64,000 nt of DNA from Fistulifera solaris (Eukaryota; Bacillariophyta; Bacillariophyceae; Naviculales; Stauroneidaceae), in contig AP026134.1 of assembly GCA_030295235.1 (NCBI GenBank), positions 868,001 to 932,000 on the forward strand, written 5' to 3'. The notes below the pieces were generated by a model. It did not search any database, had not been told where the DNA came from, and worked only from the letters and a program-made list of their open reading frames with translations. Below, in pieces: positions 22,224-33,822 of the stretch. The first letter of the stretch is position 1; each line of letters begins with the position of its first letter. Both the position numbers and the translations under genes were made by a program.

Positions 22224-23460
22224 TTAGATGCCCTCGGGGAGGAAGTATCCGGCCTTGGCGTAGTAGTCAGGAGTTACAAACGCCGCCGATAGCTGGTCAA
22301 CAACACTGACACCAGAGGCGTTAGCCTGGAAGATCAATCCAAGAAGGCCGATCATAGCAAGGCGAGCATGCTTGACTTCTTGAAGCTGCTTCTCGGCGTA
22401 TTCCTCGGGAGTGTAGTTGAAGTTGAAGGGGTTCCAGCTGCCCTCGGTCTGTCCCCACTTCTGGGAGGCACCAGCAACGTAATTGGATCCTTCAGCAAAG
22501 ATGATACGGATGCGGCGGAATTCAAGAATGGACATGAAGGCGAAGATCTGGAAAAGAGCGGCACCCGGGGCGGCACTGATGGCAGCAAGAGGGTTGGTCT
22601 CCGAGTAAGCGTCAACTCCGGTCCATTCGTTTCCGCCGAAAGTTCCGAATCCAGGGGCAATAAATCCGAGAACGGCAATCATGCAGATACGTCCGTGCAT
22701 GAGTTCGGCCTCGCGGTACCAGGTCAAGCCATCAATGTTGGCCTGTCCTGCAAAAAGATTGTTGAAGTAAGGGGCCATCAAGTCAGCCTTGGTGGAGAGG
22801 AAGCACGGGTCGAAACCAACATCTCCGGGCAAACTTCCGTCAAGCAAAGCAGGGGCGGATTCTCCAGGGATAGCAGTGGATGGAACAGTTCCAGCCTATT
22901 ATAGTTATATCGCAAGTGAGCAAAAAAGAAAGGAGGTTAGAGACATTCGCTTATTAGGAAGGTATTTCAGTGGTCATCAAGGGGATGCTACGGCTCAATC
23001 TAGCCGTAATTCCTGTTGTTGATTTTTTTTGCTTCTCGCACAGATCTACTTACCACAGACGCCTTTACAGGAGCAGGGGCCTTCTTGACCGGGGCGGCCT
23101 TTACGGGAGCAGCCTTCTTGACAGGCTTAGCAGCGACAGCCTTAACCGGGGCAGCCTTCTTGACAGGCTTAGCAGCGACAGCCTTCACCGGGGCAGCCTT
23201 CTTGACAGGAGCGGGCTTAGCGGCAACGGCTTTTACGGGGGCTGCCTTCTTAGCAGGAGCAGCCTTAGTGGCAGCAGCGGCCACAGGGGCAGCCTTCTTG
23301 GCAAAAGGGGACGAGATCTTAATCGGCGCTTTGGTCTCAACCTTTTTGTGGCGGCGGCCTTCTTGGGGGCGCTCTTCTTTCCCACGGCAAAGGTCATCGT
23401 GGGGCTGGTGAAGGCCGAAGCCATACCGACAAGAGATGTTGCGACGTAAAGGAACTTCAT
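22224..23460 (-). CDS. Fucoxanthin chlorophyll a/c light-harvesting protein with Ala/Lys/Pro-repeat N-terminus
   Basis: This is a plastid antenna protein. ATG at 23460 gives MKFLYVATSLVGMASA|FTSP, a signal peptide plus diatom plastid transit junction. The mature N-terminus is built of AAPVKAVAAKP-type units, roughly 85 residues, rich in Ala, Lys and Pro. One missing A near 23338-23341 joins its two frames (ATKKVETKAPIK). Intron 22896-23053 (158 nt, GTAAGT...AATAG) leads to AGTVPSTAIPGESAPALLDG and the LHC domain. Helix 1 has YREAELMHGRICMIAVLG (chlorophyll-ligand E and H), and helix 3 has QEVKHARLAMIGLLGLIFQ. The middle helix contains ILEFRRIRI. It looks like an Lhcr/Lhcf-family protein; the repeat extension is unusual. 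Total length is about 359 residues. Confidence 0.9.
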
Positions 23461-24723
23461 GGTTGGTTTACGGTTGCTAGAGATGAAATGCAATGTGAAT
23501 GATTACAACGCTTCTTCTTCATCAAGGTCGGAGTACGTACAGCGTACAACAGACGCGTTGTAGCGAAAATCATTTGGATCGTTCAAGTTGAATTTCGAGG
23601 ATCGAGGATCGCGAATTAGATTTCTGTGCGGAAGATGAGTATACAGTGATGTGTAGGCTGGCCTGCAAAGACGGTTGACGGACGACCTTACGGCGGCAAT
23701 ACCGGCACTTTCTGAAAAATCACCTACGTCATAACCTCCGGGTACTGTTTTGGGTATCGGCCACTTTTGGATGTTGCTCATGTTGATGGCATTCATTTCT
23801 TGGTTAGGCCGTGATATTAGAAAAGTCTCAACCAAAGATGAAACACCGTTGTTGTGATATGCGATGATGGATTGAATGATTCTTCCGATGGCCGACCTAG
23901 CGACTGTGGTGGAGGCCGGTATTTGAAAGTGTGAAGCGATGGTGACGTTTTATAAATAACAAAATGGAGGTGGGTGATGGGCACTGTAACTCGGAAACGT
24001 TTAAATACGAACGACTAAGGAACTAAGGAACTGTTTGGTGTCGTGGATTGTAATTCAAAATGAACGCAACTATCTTTTTTAGTAAAGGTATTGTGTATTG
24101 ACTGAAAGGCCATAAAATTGTGTCGGATTGGTCAGCATGTCTCTTCCTATTTGTTTTTCAGATAATGGCAAGGCCCTGTTGACAAACTGTTAGTTTGTCT
24201 CGCAACCATTGACTGTATCGCTTGAGACTGGTTATCAATTAATGTTCCTCGGCATCTTCGTCTCCTGCCCATTCAAGCACTTATTCGCATGGCACTGTGA
24301 AGCCTGCTTCCAAGGAGACGAACATACGCAAGCTTGCTATCCAGCTTCACGCTAGGAGGCAGAATGCACGCCTTGTTACTGCATCGTGGGCTCTTTTGCT
24401 TACTTAGAATGCACGTTGTACTGTCCTTGAAGTGCTATTCATGTCGTTTGCCGTAGTGCGCTGACCTACTCCGTGAGAATCAACCAGGATCCCTATTTGC
24501 CATTCAAACAATTTTTGCAAACTAATACTCTCGTAATGTTTGGAAAGCTTGAATATATCGTCATTGTAGACGCGCTGATGAGAGTATAACTTGTTGGATG
24601 CATGCTTTTTTTCATTTGCAACGAGGGTCCATCAACGAAAGCGAGAACGTTTAACTTCACTTACGAATTGTGCAGGTCCAATCTATAGCTTATTGATAAA
24701 CGCTTAGTTCCTGCATAGTTGTC
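23461..24723. other. 1.26-kb spacer upstream of the LHC gene
   Basis: Likely promoter of the leftward LHC gene at its left end. A 110-codon minus-strand frame at 23503-23835 has no ATG at its start and no recognisable features, so it is not called. The remainder (23840-24700) contains no coding frame or repeat I can support. Confidence 0.45.
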
Positions 24724-25566
24724 TCAAATAATTCTTCTTGTCTTGAAGAAATGAACGATGTGAGATGCCTGGGTGTACCCAGTGACGAGAAGAACGCAAA
24801 GCTGAACAATTGGCCAGTACATCGTAGTGCTGTGCATCTGCAAAAATTGTTGATGCATGGCGGCATCTTTATCTTTGGCAAAGTCTGCTTGTCTCGTAAT
24901 TGTCTTCATGGTCCGGTCGATTCGATCCATTTCTCTCTCCATGTAACTCAAATGGTCGTTTATGTCGGCATCCTTTAACAGAAACGAGGGAATTTCATCC
25001 AGCAGTTGCACTCTCAAGCTGAATAAATGCATCTTAAATGCTTTCTCGCCCCTTTTTTCAAAGGTCCTCGTATGCAGATGCTTGAAGAGTAACAGTGTGT
25101 CAGTAATGACCGATATAATCTTTTTATTGCTGCATTTACTTACTTTGCTTCTCCCCCTAGCTCCATTTTATGATAAACTGTACCATTGTGTGCGTCGATA
25201 ATGACCTTTGTTGGTTTCAAACGCTCCGTCACGGGTGATTCGTGCAATTTCGTTCCAGTGACACGATTGGCTGGTAGAACATCTATTGTGATTTGCGCCG
25301 CTTGACCAGACACATCGGATTCGTCTATTTCAAGGTCTTTAGAGAAAAGATGACATTAGCTGTAATCCGCGCGAAAAACACCACAAGCGCACAATGCACC
25401 CACCTGGAGCTTCGTAGTCAACCATAAGAACAACATCCATCCCCGCTTCCACGACAACGCATTTCGTCCCTGATGTCTTCACCAGCAACGAAGACATGGC
25501 TGATATGCAGACTGGTGATAGCAAAGCCCATGAGGCCGCTAGTAAGTAAGCAAATGATCTCATCAT
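24724..25566 (-). CDS. p24/EMP24-GP25L (TMED) family cargo receptor
   Basis: p24 proteins cycle between ER and Golgi and sort cargo into COPII/COPI vesicles. ATG at 25566 begins a signal peptide (MMRSFAYLLAASWALLSPV). Intron 25337-25403 (67 nt) joins YEAP to DLEIDESDVSG, and intron 25067-25143 (77 nt) joins GGEAK to TFEKRGEKAFKMHLFS. The total is 232 residues with no frame correction. The C-terminal half is diagnostic: a coiled coil (HLSYMEREMDRIDRTMKTI), then one membrane helix (YWPIVQLCVLLVTGYTQ) and the short cytosolic tail FFKTRRII. The second acceptor is a weak ACGAG; if the intron instead ended at TTCAAG (about 25083) a frame correction would be needed. Confidence 0.8.
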
Positions 25567-25943
25567 TTCTTATTGGAAATAGTCTACAAAATGTTATTGA
25601 ATGTCAAAACATTTGCCGTTCTGTTGACATTAACGACAATAAGACTATTTCCGGGACTGGATTTCAGTTGAGTCGGGGTCGAGTACCGGTAGCCTAAAAC
25701 TCACGCGGTAGTACCAGGTAATCATGGGGTACTCCCCGCCACCCGTACCTGGTAGACTTGGATTTCCTCCATCACGAATAGCGCTCACAAATCATCAACA
25801 AAAATGCATCCGATGGTTCTAAATAACTGCGCTTCCCTAATTATGTTTAGATTGGGCTCCAGTGTCCTCTAAATAACGAGATATAGTTGATAGATAGCTC
25901 ATTGTACAACGCTCAACTACCACTGTCATCCCACGACACCAAC
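25567..25943. other. Intergenic spacer with GTACC-rich patch
   Basis: Spacer of 377 nt between the p24 start and the CUL3 stop. At 25680-25755 words such as GAGTACCGGTA, GTACCAGGTA and GTACCTGGTAG form overlapping palindromes near the presumed p24 promoter. No coding frame. Confidence 0.5.
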
Positions 25944-28341
25944 CTAAGCCATGTAGTTGTAAACACGGTGCTCGTTTTCCGCGCGCTCTAAATACTCACG
26001 ATCGATCAAGCTCTCGATCCGCTTCTTGATAAACTGCGGCGAAGGATTGAAACGCACTTGTAGTTGTTTCGTCACTTCTGCAACAAGCCCATTGTGGTCA
26101 AGCCGACGTCTTGCCTTCATGATCCTGACAATCGCAGCTTCGACCAAATGTCGACGATCCTCTTCAACTGCGACAGGAACAGCACCACTCGCGCCCTCGA
26201 TCGTATTCCCTGCAGTAGCACCACTGCTTATTTCGGTGCCATCAACTCCTGCTTGGTTTTCCTGCAACGACGATTCCTTGACCAGTGGAATGCGAATACG
26301 TTTCAGCTTGCTAGTATAGTCAGAATTGAAAGCAAAGCTATCCATGTCGGATGTTATGCCGCGTCCCTTGCTCAACTTCTTCAAGATGCGATTCTTGGGA
26401 GTGGTCAAAGAAATCAAATGACGTCGAAGCTCGGAATCTGGTATCTGCGTTTGCATTCGAATTTGCCCCAACGTAAGCGTATCTAGATCGTTGAACAACA
26501 GTAAGATACACATCTGATACGTTGAGACACAAAGTTCATGATGGCGATTTCCACCAAAGGTTGCTCGAATTTCGGCGGCACCAGCTGATGTTTGCCAAGA
26601 GAGCTTTCGTCCAGTATGCTCGTTAAGGTAAAACGAGGCGAAATGATTGATTGAATTCTGAATGGAAAGAGGCAATGTGCAAGGAGGGACATTTTGTGAC
26701 GGCCAGTAACCAGTAGTTAGAACGTCAACCTCAATCTCCACTCGACTTGCTCTGTCGTCGCCACCTTGATCGCGCCGCGCGAACGCCTTATACTTATCTC
26801 GTGTTTCACGTGAAATTCGCATGTCATTGAACATGCCTTCCAGCTTTGTTGTGAACTGATATCCGCACTCCGCTTTGAGTAAACTAACCATGCTTCGTTC
26901 CGCATCGTCGCTCACGCTGCGTCCACCGAGAAGGCGCTTCGCCAAATGCTGCTTATAAAAACTCTCGAACACATCTTTGTCGCTCAAATAACGAAAGATT
27001 GTAATAGCTTTCTCCAGTTCTGCCGTGACTTGCTCGTCAGTAGCTCCACGTAAACTTACTCGTAGCAACTCATCGACGTAAATTGCCAAACAGGACGCCG
27101 CTCGGGCGTCAGCATTCAAAAAGCTCTCAAACGATTCGCGAAGACGCTTCTGGGCCTTCTTTTCATTACGGAACGAATGTTCGACAATATTCATGTACTT
27201 AATGCGCATTGCTAGCACTTTGCGACAGAACATAGGCGGATCGGCTTGGCCAGTCTCTTGGTCCTTCAAAAGTTGCTTTCCGTCTGCTTTGATGCGATCT
27301 GCCAATGCGTCACGTAGGTAGTCAACAGAAGAAGGCACTCGCACAAACAAATCATACATTTCTAGCATTTCTTCCTGCTTCATGTCATCCCTCAGTAATG
27401 CGGCAAAACCGGTCAACTCCATCTCTACCAGTGTTTTCGCGTGCCTCTCAATCCACTCGGTGTGCAATATGGTTATCATTGGTCCCTCTGTGGTCATGGG
27501 TAGTTGTAAAGAATGAGCTCGCTCCTTCTCTTCTTCCAAACGCAATGTCGCCTTCCGCACGTAATCGGACGCAGTAGCAGATGACAAATATTGCAAGGAC
27601 TCCGTTTGATAATATTCCTGTGTTGTCGCAAGAAACAAGCTTTCAAAGTCATTGTGATACACAGCCGCTGTATGCGACGATGAATTTCCGATTTCCAGCA
27701 ACATGTTGAGAATACTTTTGAACATGTTTCGATCGTCTGTCAAGAAACCAGCGCGTTCTCGCTCAATGGCTTGCAACAGTAACTGCACAACTCTGTTTTT
27801 GACAGCAGGATGTTCCCATACAGTTATACGGAACAAATGTAAGCCCAGTTCATAGACAGGTCGTCGCTTGGACTGTGGAATGTAGATGCGATCCATGTAC
27901 ATGAGAATGTCTCGTATCATCGTCATGGTGATGACATGGTCCTGCCACACGGTCGACGTCGCGGCCAGCAACGCTTCGTCGGTCGTTTCTTCCGCAAGTA
28001 AATGCACTGTCTTGGATAAATGCTGCGTAATCTTTTCTGAGACTCCGTCGTACAACAAATCCCCATGCTTGTGCAGAACTAAATTGTACGAGCTCCGGTA
28101 GAGTTCTTCAAAACTCAATTGACTCGCATTGCGGTTGTAGAATTTCATCCAATGCCGCCGACAAAGTCTCCCACGTCCGATTCGCATCTTGACGATCCAT
28201 CGGTTGATGAGTACGAAATGGCTGCATTGTTTGATACGGAATGAAGTAGAACGTTGAGGTAACGCAGCATAGACAGCAAATTTCAATTGAGATGACTAGT
28301 TCGCTTACCTTGATATTGAAACGACGCTTCGAGTCCGCCAT
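25944..28341 (-). CDS. CUL3: Cullin-3-like ubiquitin ligase scaffold
   Basis: CUL3 binds BTB-domain adaptors at its N-terminus and the RING protein RBX1 at its C-terminus. Exon 1 (28341-28309) encodes MADSKRRFNIK; intron 28222-28308 (87 nt) joins it to PFRTHQPMDRQDANRTWETL. One extra base near 28150-28156 shifts the frame; without it the text reads IYNRNASQLSFEELYRSSYN, the standard CUL3 opening. The cullin homology region shows SDKDVFESFYKQHLAKRLL and later GYWPSQNVPPCTLP. The neddylation site lies in AAIVRIMKARRRLDHNGLV (Lys in MKAR), and the winged-helix end is IKKRIESLIDREYLER to YNYMA. The corrected length of about 769 residues equals typical CUL3. Confidence 0.93.
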
Positions 28342-28829
28342 GCTTGCTACACTATTCTCGTTGTAAAGAGCTTAGAGACGATCGTTGGATGTGCTTTACA
28401 CAATGAAAGAAGAATGAAGAGGAGTTACAATAACAGTAAGTAACACGGTTGTTATTCTTTTCTTTGCGCTTCATCTTCATCGTCGTTGTTGCTGCGACCT
28501 GCGACTGCAATGGAAGCGGTCGAATTTCAGGACACTATGAATGGCAGTACTTTAATTTGCACGCGAGGAATTCTGGATCAGAGCTTATTCTGGACCGAAT
28601 TGATTTGTCAAAGACATCCATCATCCGCGAATAAAGCTGTCTTGTTTCGAATGCTGAAGAACTACGTACGAAAAAGATCGCATCACAGAATTTCCAGCCA
28701 ACGTGAACCGTCGAAATTTTCGTTGTCATTCTCATTTCAGTGGATGCAAAATCATTCTTTGGTATAATATCAAAAGATTCATCATTCTTTGAAAAGCCAA
28801 GACGCTAGTCAATCGGTAGTTACTTGAAA
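28342..28829. other. Divergent promoter between CUL3 and PARN
   Basis: This 488-nt spacer separates CUL3 (leftward) from PARN (rightward). Short overlapping frames on both strands at 28450-28767 have no recognisable protein features. No repeat or RNA gene was seen. Confidence 0.4.
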
Positions 28830-30782
28830 ATGGTCAACGTTACTCGCAGCAACTTCATCGAGGTATGTAATCTTTGACCTGCGTCAAATTGTGCGGCGTT
28901 TCTGAATCCTTCGTCCTCATATTTCGTCTATTTGTAGCAAAGCAATGATCTTTTAGATCACCTTCCAACTGCAGCTTTTATTGCAATAGATGAAGAAATG
29001 ACTGGGATTTCAATTCAAAATCGGCGCAGTCCGAAGGATAAAACTCCATCGGAACAATACCCAGAACTCAAGCTGGCTGCCGAGCGCTACGCTATCATTC
29101 AACTGGGAGTTAGTTTGTTCCACAATTTAAACGGTTCGTGGCTAGCCAGGTGCTACAACTTTTATCTCTTCCCTTCGGACCGTGAAGTGGTTTTGAATCC
29201 AAGTACGGTCCAGTTCCTCAAGCAACATAATATGAACTTCGATATGTGGATGAAGGAAGGGATACCGTATCAAACGGGCCAACAAGCCGCGATTTCGCTT
29301 CAAAAGTTCGTGGACCACCAGAAGCGTCTACAGAAAGAATCGGAACAAGCACAGGTACCAGCGACGATACAGAATAGTGTGAAACGTACGATTGAGTTGC
29401 GTCGGATCGAAGACATTGAGTTCTTTGCTCGAGCCATGGCGGCATTGCGAGAGTGGTTGGATGGTGTTCATGAAGATGGAGGAACATCGTTTTGCTACCT
29501 CCTTGTAACTCATATTTACGACGGGCACTCTATGAGAATATTGAGAAAGAATATCCGTCTCTGGAGTTAGAGAGCGCTGGACCGACTCATCCGAATCAAA
29601 TTCGTGCGTGGCGACTGACCCCAGAAGAAAAAATTGCTCGAAAGCAACAACTCCAGCACCAAGCCTGGGAAAACTTGGTATGCGACCAGGTTGGTCTGTG
29701 GAGGGTCTTTGAAGCAATCACTCGGGTCTGTAGGGGAGAAGAATTAGACCGGTCCAGCGTTTTGTTCGCTAACTCGTTCAACGAGATTGATTGGGACAAC
29801 ACGGGCAGTGTATTCGCAAGCGATTTCGTTGTGCGCGGAAAGATACCTCTCGTAGTTCACAACGGATTTATGGACTTATGCTTCCTTTTGTCGCATTTCC
29901 ATTCGTTGAAGCTGCCCGATGAGCTGTCAGGTTGTAAGGAGCTAATTCGCAGCTACTTTCCGATGGTTTATGATACTAAGGTAATGGCAACAGAGTGTCT
30001 TTCGATGTGGAGTAATGACAGCACTACTCTGAGCGGTCTTTTTGAAAATCGGGGTGAAGAGCAAGCCAACGTAGTTCGAATCGCACGGGATATTTCGGAC
30101 CAAGCGCACGAAGCTGCCTATGATGCGTACATGACAGGGACCGTTTATTTATGCCTTTGCGACGAAATCAAGGACGCAAATCCAGATGGTCTGAAATCCG
30201 AGAGTCAATTTGGCATTTTGACGCATCTGCAAGACACCGGCGCATCGCATGACAATCAGGTTCGCACTCTTTACGCACGCAACAAACTTTATCAAATGTC
30301 ACTCTATACAATGGACTTGGAAGATGCAGCGTACGACCCGTTGAGTAGGGGGGATGTTACCGGAGTTCACATATCGAGTTTCCCGTATTGATCCTCTTGT
30401 ATCTACTCGTGATATTATTCGATGCCTCTCCGATCTGTTTGACAGTCAAAGCCGACGTGTCAATTTCGAGATAATCTGGATTGACGACACTACTTTCCTT
30501 GTGGCGGCAAGCTATCGACCTCCCCCGCCTTCTCCGGCAGAAGATGGTGAGGTAATAGCTCACGTGGATCCTGACGAAACGACACGAGTATTGCAAGAAC
30601 ACGGTCCGATTATCTTTGAAGTCTTGCGTAATCGTTTCAAACACGAAACGATTTTGACTTTGGCTGAGCATCTCGACTCTTTGAAGAATGCAGACGAAGA
30701 ATTAGCTGAATCCCAAAGCATTTGGTCAAAGATCTGGGACTTGTTTGCAGGAAAACCGGCAAAGCGAAGGCGATTGAACTAA
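28830..30782 (+). CDS. PARN: Poly(A)-specific ribonuclease PARN (DEDD, CAF1 superfamily)
   Basis: A 3'-5' exonuclease that trims poly(A) tails and maturing small RNAs. Exon 1 is 33 nt (MVNVTRSNFIE); intron 28863-28937 (75 nt, GTATGT...TTGTAG). Exo I AFIAIDEEMTGI supplies the first Asp-Glu pair. Then come RYAIIQLGVSLF and CYNFYLFPSDREVV, and Exo II LVVHNGFMDLCFLLSHFH. Exo III is HEAAYDAYMTGTVYLCLCDE with the His and Asp. An RRM-like C-terminal part includes RVNFEIIWIDDTTFLVAASY, and the end is basic (KPAKRRRLN). Two frame changes are present: a T run near 29490 (reads SFLLPPCNSYLRRALYENI) and a G run near 30347-30352. They cancel, giving about 625 residues, close to other PARN proteins. Confidence 0.92.
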
Positions 30783-30868
30783 TTGATGACAAAAGGGTTT
30801 ACAAATTAAGTCACATTAAGAAAACATAACGGTAATGATAATGATACACTTTGAAGGGCGTTGGGCAG

Positions 30869-32975
30869 TCAAATGATATGATAGTGTTTAGGTCGCAGCT
30901 GCAGCATCTGGGGTCGTTCGAATTGGACCTTGAACAGAGTGTTGCTTTCTGCAAGGATTGCTTTTGCTACTGATGAAGCAGTCTGGTCCATGTAGGTACG
31001 ATGGTCTGTAGGTATAGTGACTTTCGACGACGGACGAAGACCCCGTTTCGCTCTTAGTTCTTCCAACCTTGATTGCACCGAAACCAAAGCCGTACGGCGC
31101 TCTGAAGCAGTAAGCCGAGGCTGTACGCTGAAACGCTTCGGCTCATCGATATTCGCCTTCAGAGACACTGTCTTATCGGTTTCTTGCCCTGCATCACAGC
31201 TGATGAGTGCGCTGGCATCTTCTGAGTGTACGTGATCTCGCTCGAACGCATTTGTATCATCCGAATCGCTCGTGATCGAAAGTGTTGTTCCGAGTTCTTC
31301 CGCATCGGAAGGTCTCACTGTCTTCACAAAAATGTGCAATGAAGCGGTACCATCCTTTTCACTCTCTATACCTTCAAAAGGTTCGCTATGAGCTTGTTCT
31401 TTTCTTTTGAGAAGTTTGTTGCCTACCTCTTGGGTTTCCGGCGAGTCTTTATCATCTATGGAAGCGGAGGTCTTCGCTTGAACCTCTTGCTGAAGAATTA
31501 GCTTGTGGTGTTCAACCTCTTTTCCCTCTTCGCCAAGCAACTGATCAAGAGAAGGAGAATTAGCCGTTTGAAGATCGTCAATCTCTTCGTTGTTTTGTAA
31601 TTTCTCATCAAAGTCGGGATTGCTGCAAACCTTTGAATCTTTAAAAGCAGAAAACGTCTTAACATTTACCGTTTCCGCTGCTTCTTCCTCTTGCTGTTGT
31701 GCCATCGCTCTCATTTCCCTAATCATCCGGGTCCTGTCTCTGAGCATATCGATAGCCATTTGACGCTCGACGAGGTCAAAATATTTCATATCCTCGTCTA
31801 ATTCTTGTTGTAATTCTTTTAGATCGACCATGAAAACAGCCTCCTCTCGCATTTCCTCTCGTGACGCGAGCCTAAACTCGTTGTCTTCATCTAAATCCAA
31901 CTCCGGCTGCTCCCCTGTCTCCAATCGTGCTACCTGCTCCATCAGCCGGACAACCTTTGGATCTTGAGCCCCAAGCTCGTTCCAACGAAGTGCCAAAGCT
32001 TTTCGGTAATTTAACAACGCTCCTTCTTTATCCCCCATGGCAACTTGAACGTCAGCGATGTTACATACAACAGTAATGGCATCCAAATGATCGTCTCCCA
32101 GGTGTTTCTTTAGTATCCTGAATGCATCCTTGTACGCCGTTAGAGCTGCTTCAAACTCCCGGCTCATGTAAAAGACACTACCAATGTTGTTTAATGTCTT
32201 CCCCACAGATAAATGATCCGGTCCCAAAATCTCTCTTTTGATTTGCAAGGATTTCAGATACGATGACATTGTTTCAGCTGTACTAGCTTTTCCACTCCGT
32301 TGCTTCCAAATAGGTCATATTATTGATCGATGTTGCAACAGCAGCCATTACACTTTTGTCTTGCTCTGAGTGCTTTTTTTGAAGAAATTTCGTCTTCTAC
32401 GGTCTTTTGCTTCAACCATAAGGAACGCTCATAACGTAGAAAAGCAGCATCATAATCTCCTTGTTCGAAAAGCGCGTTCCCTGCCCGGTCTAATGCTTTC
32501 ACCGCCAAACTAATTTGTATTCTGGCTTCCGAACTGATTGACGACGGTTTTTGCGTCAAGGCCAACTGCACTAATGGATCTGTTTCTTCCACTACAAACG
32601 GCTGAGACATAGCTACCGACACCTGCGTTACAGCTGTTTTTGGTACGGTCGCCGCTGACGACTTTGGCGGCAAAGATGATGGAACGCTTGTCGCGCGTGC
32701 ATTATGAAAAGAGCGCTGGTGTCGCGTCCGGGTAGTTGACTTCTTTCTTTTTCAGCTTCACGTGTCTTTTTATGCTCGCTTCGATGAAATAAGTGCAAAG
32801 GTCCTCGTCTATGAGGAGGCGCCTCTGATGCTGAAGAAGAAGATAGATGTTGCTCTTGTGAATCTTTTGGTTTCACAATCTGACTTTTCTTCTGTTTCTT
32901 CTCATCCGCCGGTTTGTTTCGTTCATTGTTGACCGAGGGCCCCTTTTTCCTCAAGTTGCGAAAAAGGTTGTTCAT
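30869..32975 (-). CDS. TPR repeat / coiled-coil protein (kinesin-light-chain-like repeats)
   Basis: ATG at 32975 (MNNLFRNLRKKGPSVNN). The N-terminus is Lys/Ser/Gln-rich and low complexity. Tetratricopeptide units follow: ALDRAGNALFEQGDYDAAFL, SINNMTYLE, SVGKTLNNIGSVFYMSREFE and ADVQVAMGDKEGALLNYRKA, with the spacing and G-Y-x-A pattern of kinesin-light-chain type TPRs. Beyond them is a long acidic coiled coil (DLKELQQELDEDMKYF, REMRAMAQQQEEEAAE) and a disordered tail to QLRPKHYHII. Three one-base corrections (T run near 32718, A runs near 32370 and 32305) yield 701 residues. A scaffold role is likely; the partner is unknown. Confidence 0.75.
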
Positions 32976-33822
32976 GGTAAAGGATCAAACTGAAGCGAAC
33001 TCCCTAAGGTTTTTGAGAGGACCGGACACAATACAATTATCGCTTTGACGATTTACCAATTAGCCCAACTCGTAAGAGCGACCTCAAAAGCGCAACTGAC
33101 TCGATGTGAAGTTTGCACTTTTAGTGAATCACTTCTTCACTCGAAAGCGAAAGGCATTCTTATTGGCGAAGTTTACTACGCCTTCATTGCAGCGTGATGC
33201 TCGAGTCTTTCGTTGAAAAGAACGCGGTGGGGAGGGAGAAGTTCACGCTTTTGGCGGACTGCCGCGTGACGGCTCAGTACTTCCAAATGGAGAGTCTTGT
33301 TGTGACTTTCTGGCCAGCCCGGCGCATCGATACACTTATCTGGATAGTCGTATACGCACCAGTCATGCGGCATGGTTTCATGAGTCAGTCATGAATCACG
33401 AGTCACGCTAGAGTGTCGTTTCAAGCAAACTGTTACAGAGTAGATGTTTGTTGAATCAACCCCAACAACAAAACACAAATAACTGATAGAATTTGTGGTA
33501 CGTCGAAATTGCCAACACGATAGTTACAGTTACAACTTTTGATTTCGTTTCCCCTCAATTAAAAGCTGACGCGCACCACAGGCTGATTCTTTAAACCATA
33601 AACAATTTCGTAGCTCCAATCATTCCTCTTTCACGAATAGGATTGCCCAACTTTACTTTTTGAAAGGAAAAGCGCGTGCACTTAACGAAGCCAGAATACC
33701 AGAGCCCAGTAAGAACCGCCTCGTCGGTGATGGATTCTTAGAGTGGCTTGTAGACTGAGCACGAGACATCGTGCGGCACGCCTTTCGTTCCTCCTAGATT
33801 AGTTTAAGGGGAAGTTACCCCT
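32976..33822. other. 847-nt intergenic spacer
   Basis: Between the TPR gene (leftward, start 32975) and the 3' end of the tRNase Z-like gene. Near 33375-33405 TCATGAGTCAGTCATGAA and a following CACGAGTCACG form short inverted words. No coding frame is convincing. Confidence 0.4.

Noticed and set aside
22368-23411. Plus-strand frames opposite the LHC gene (Gly/Ala/Thr-rich)
   Set aside because: Exact complements of the LHC domain and of the Ala/Lys/Pro repeat; shadows.
23503-23835. 110-codon minus-strand frame upstream of the LHC gene
   Set aside because: No ATG at its start, no family features, located where the LHC promoter must be.
28486-28767. Short plus-strand frame between CUL3 and PARN
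   Set aside because: Sits in a divergent promoter, overlaps frames on both strands equally, no features.
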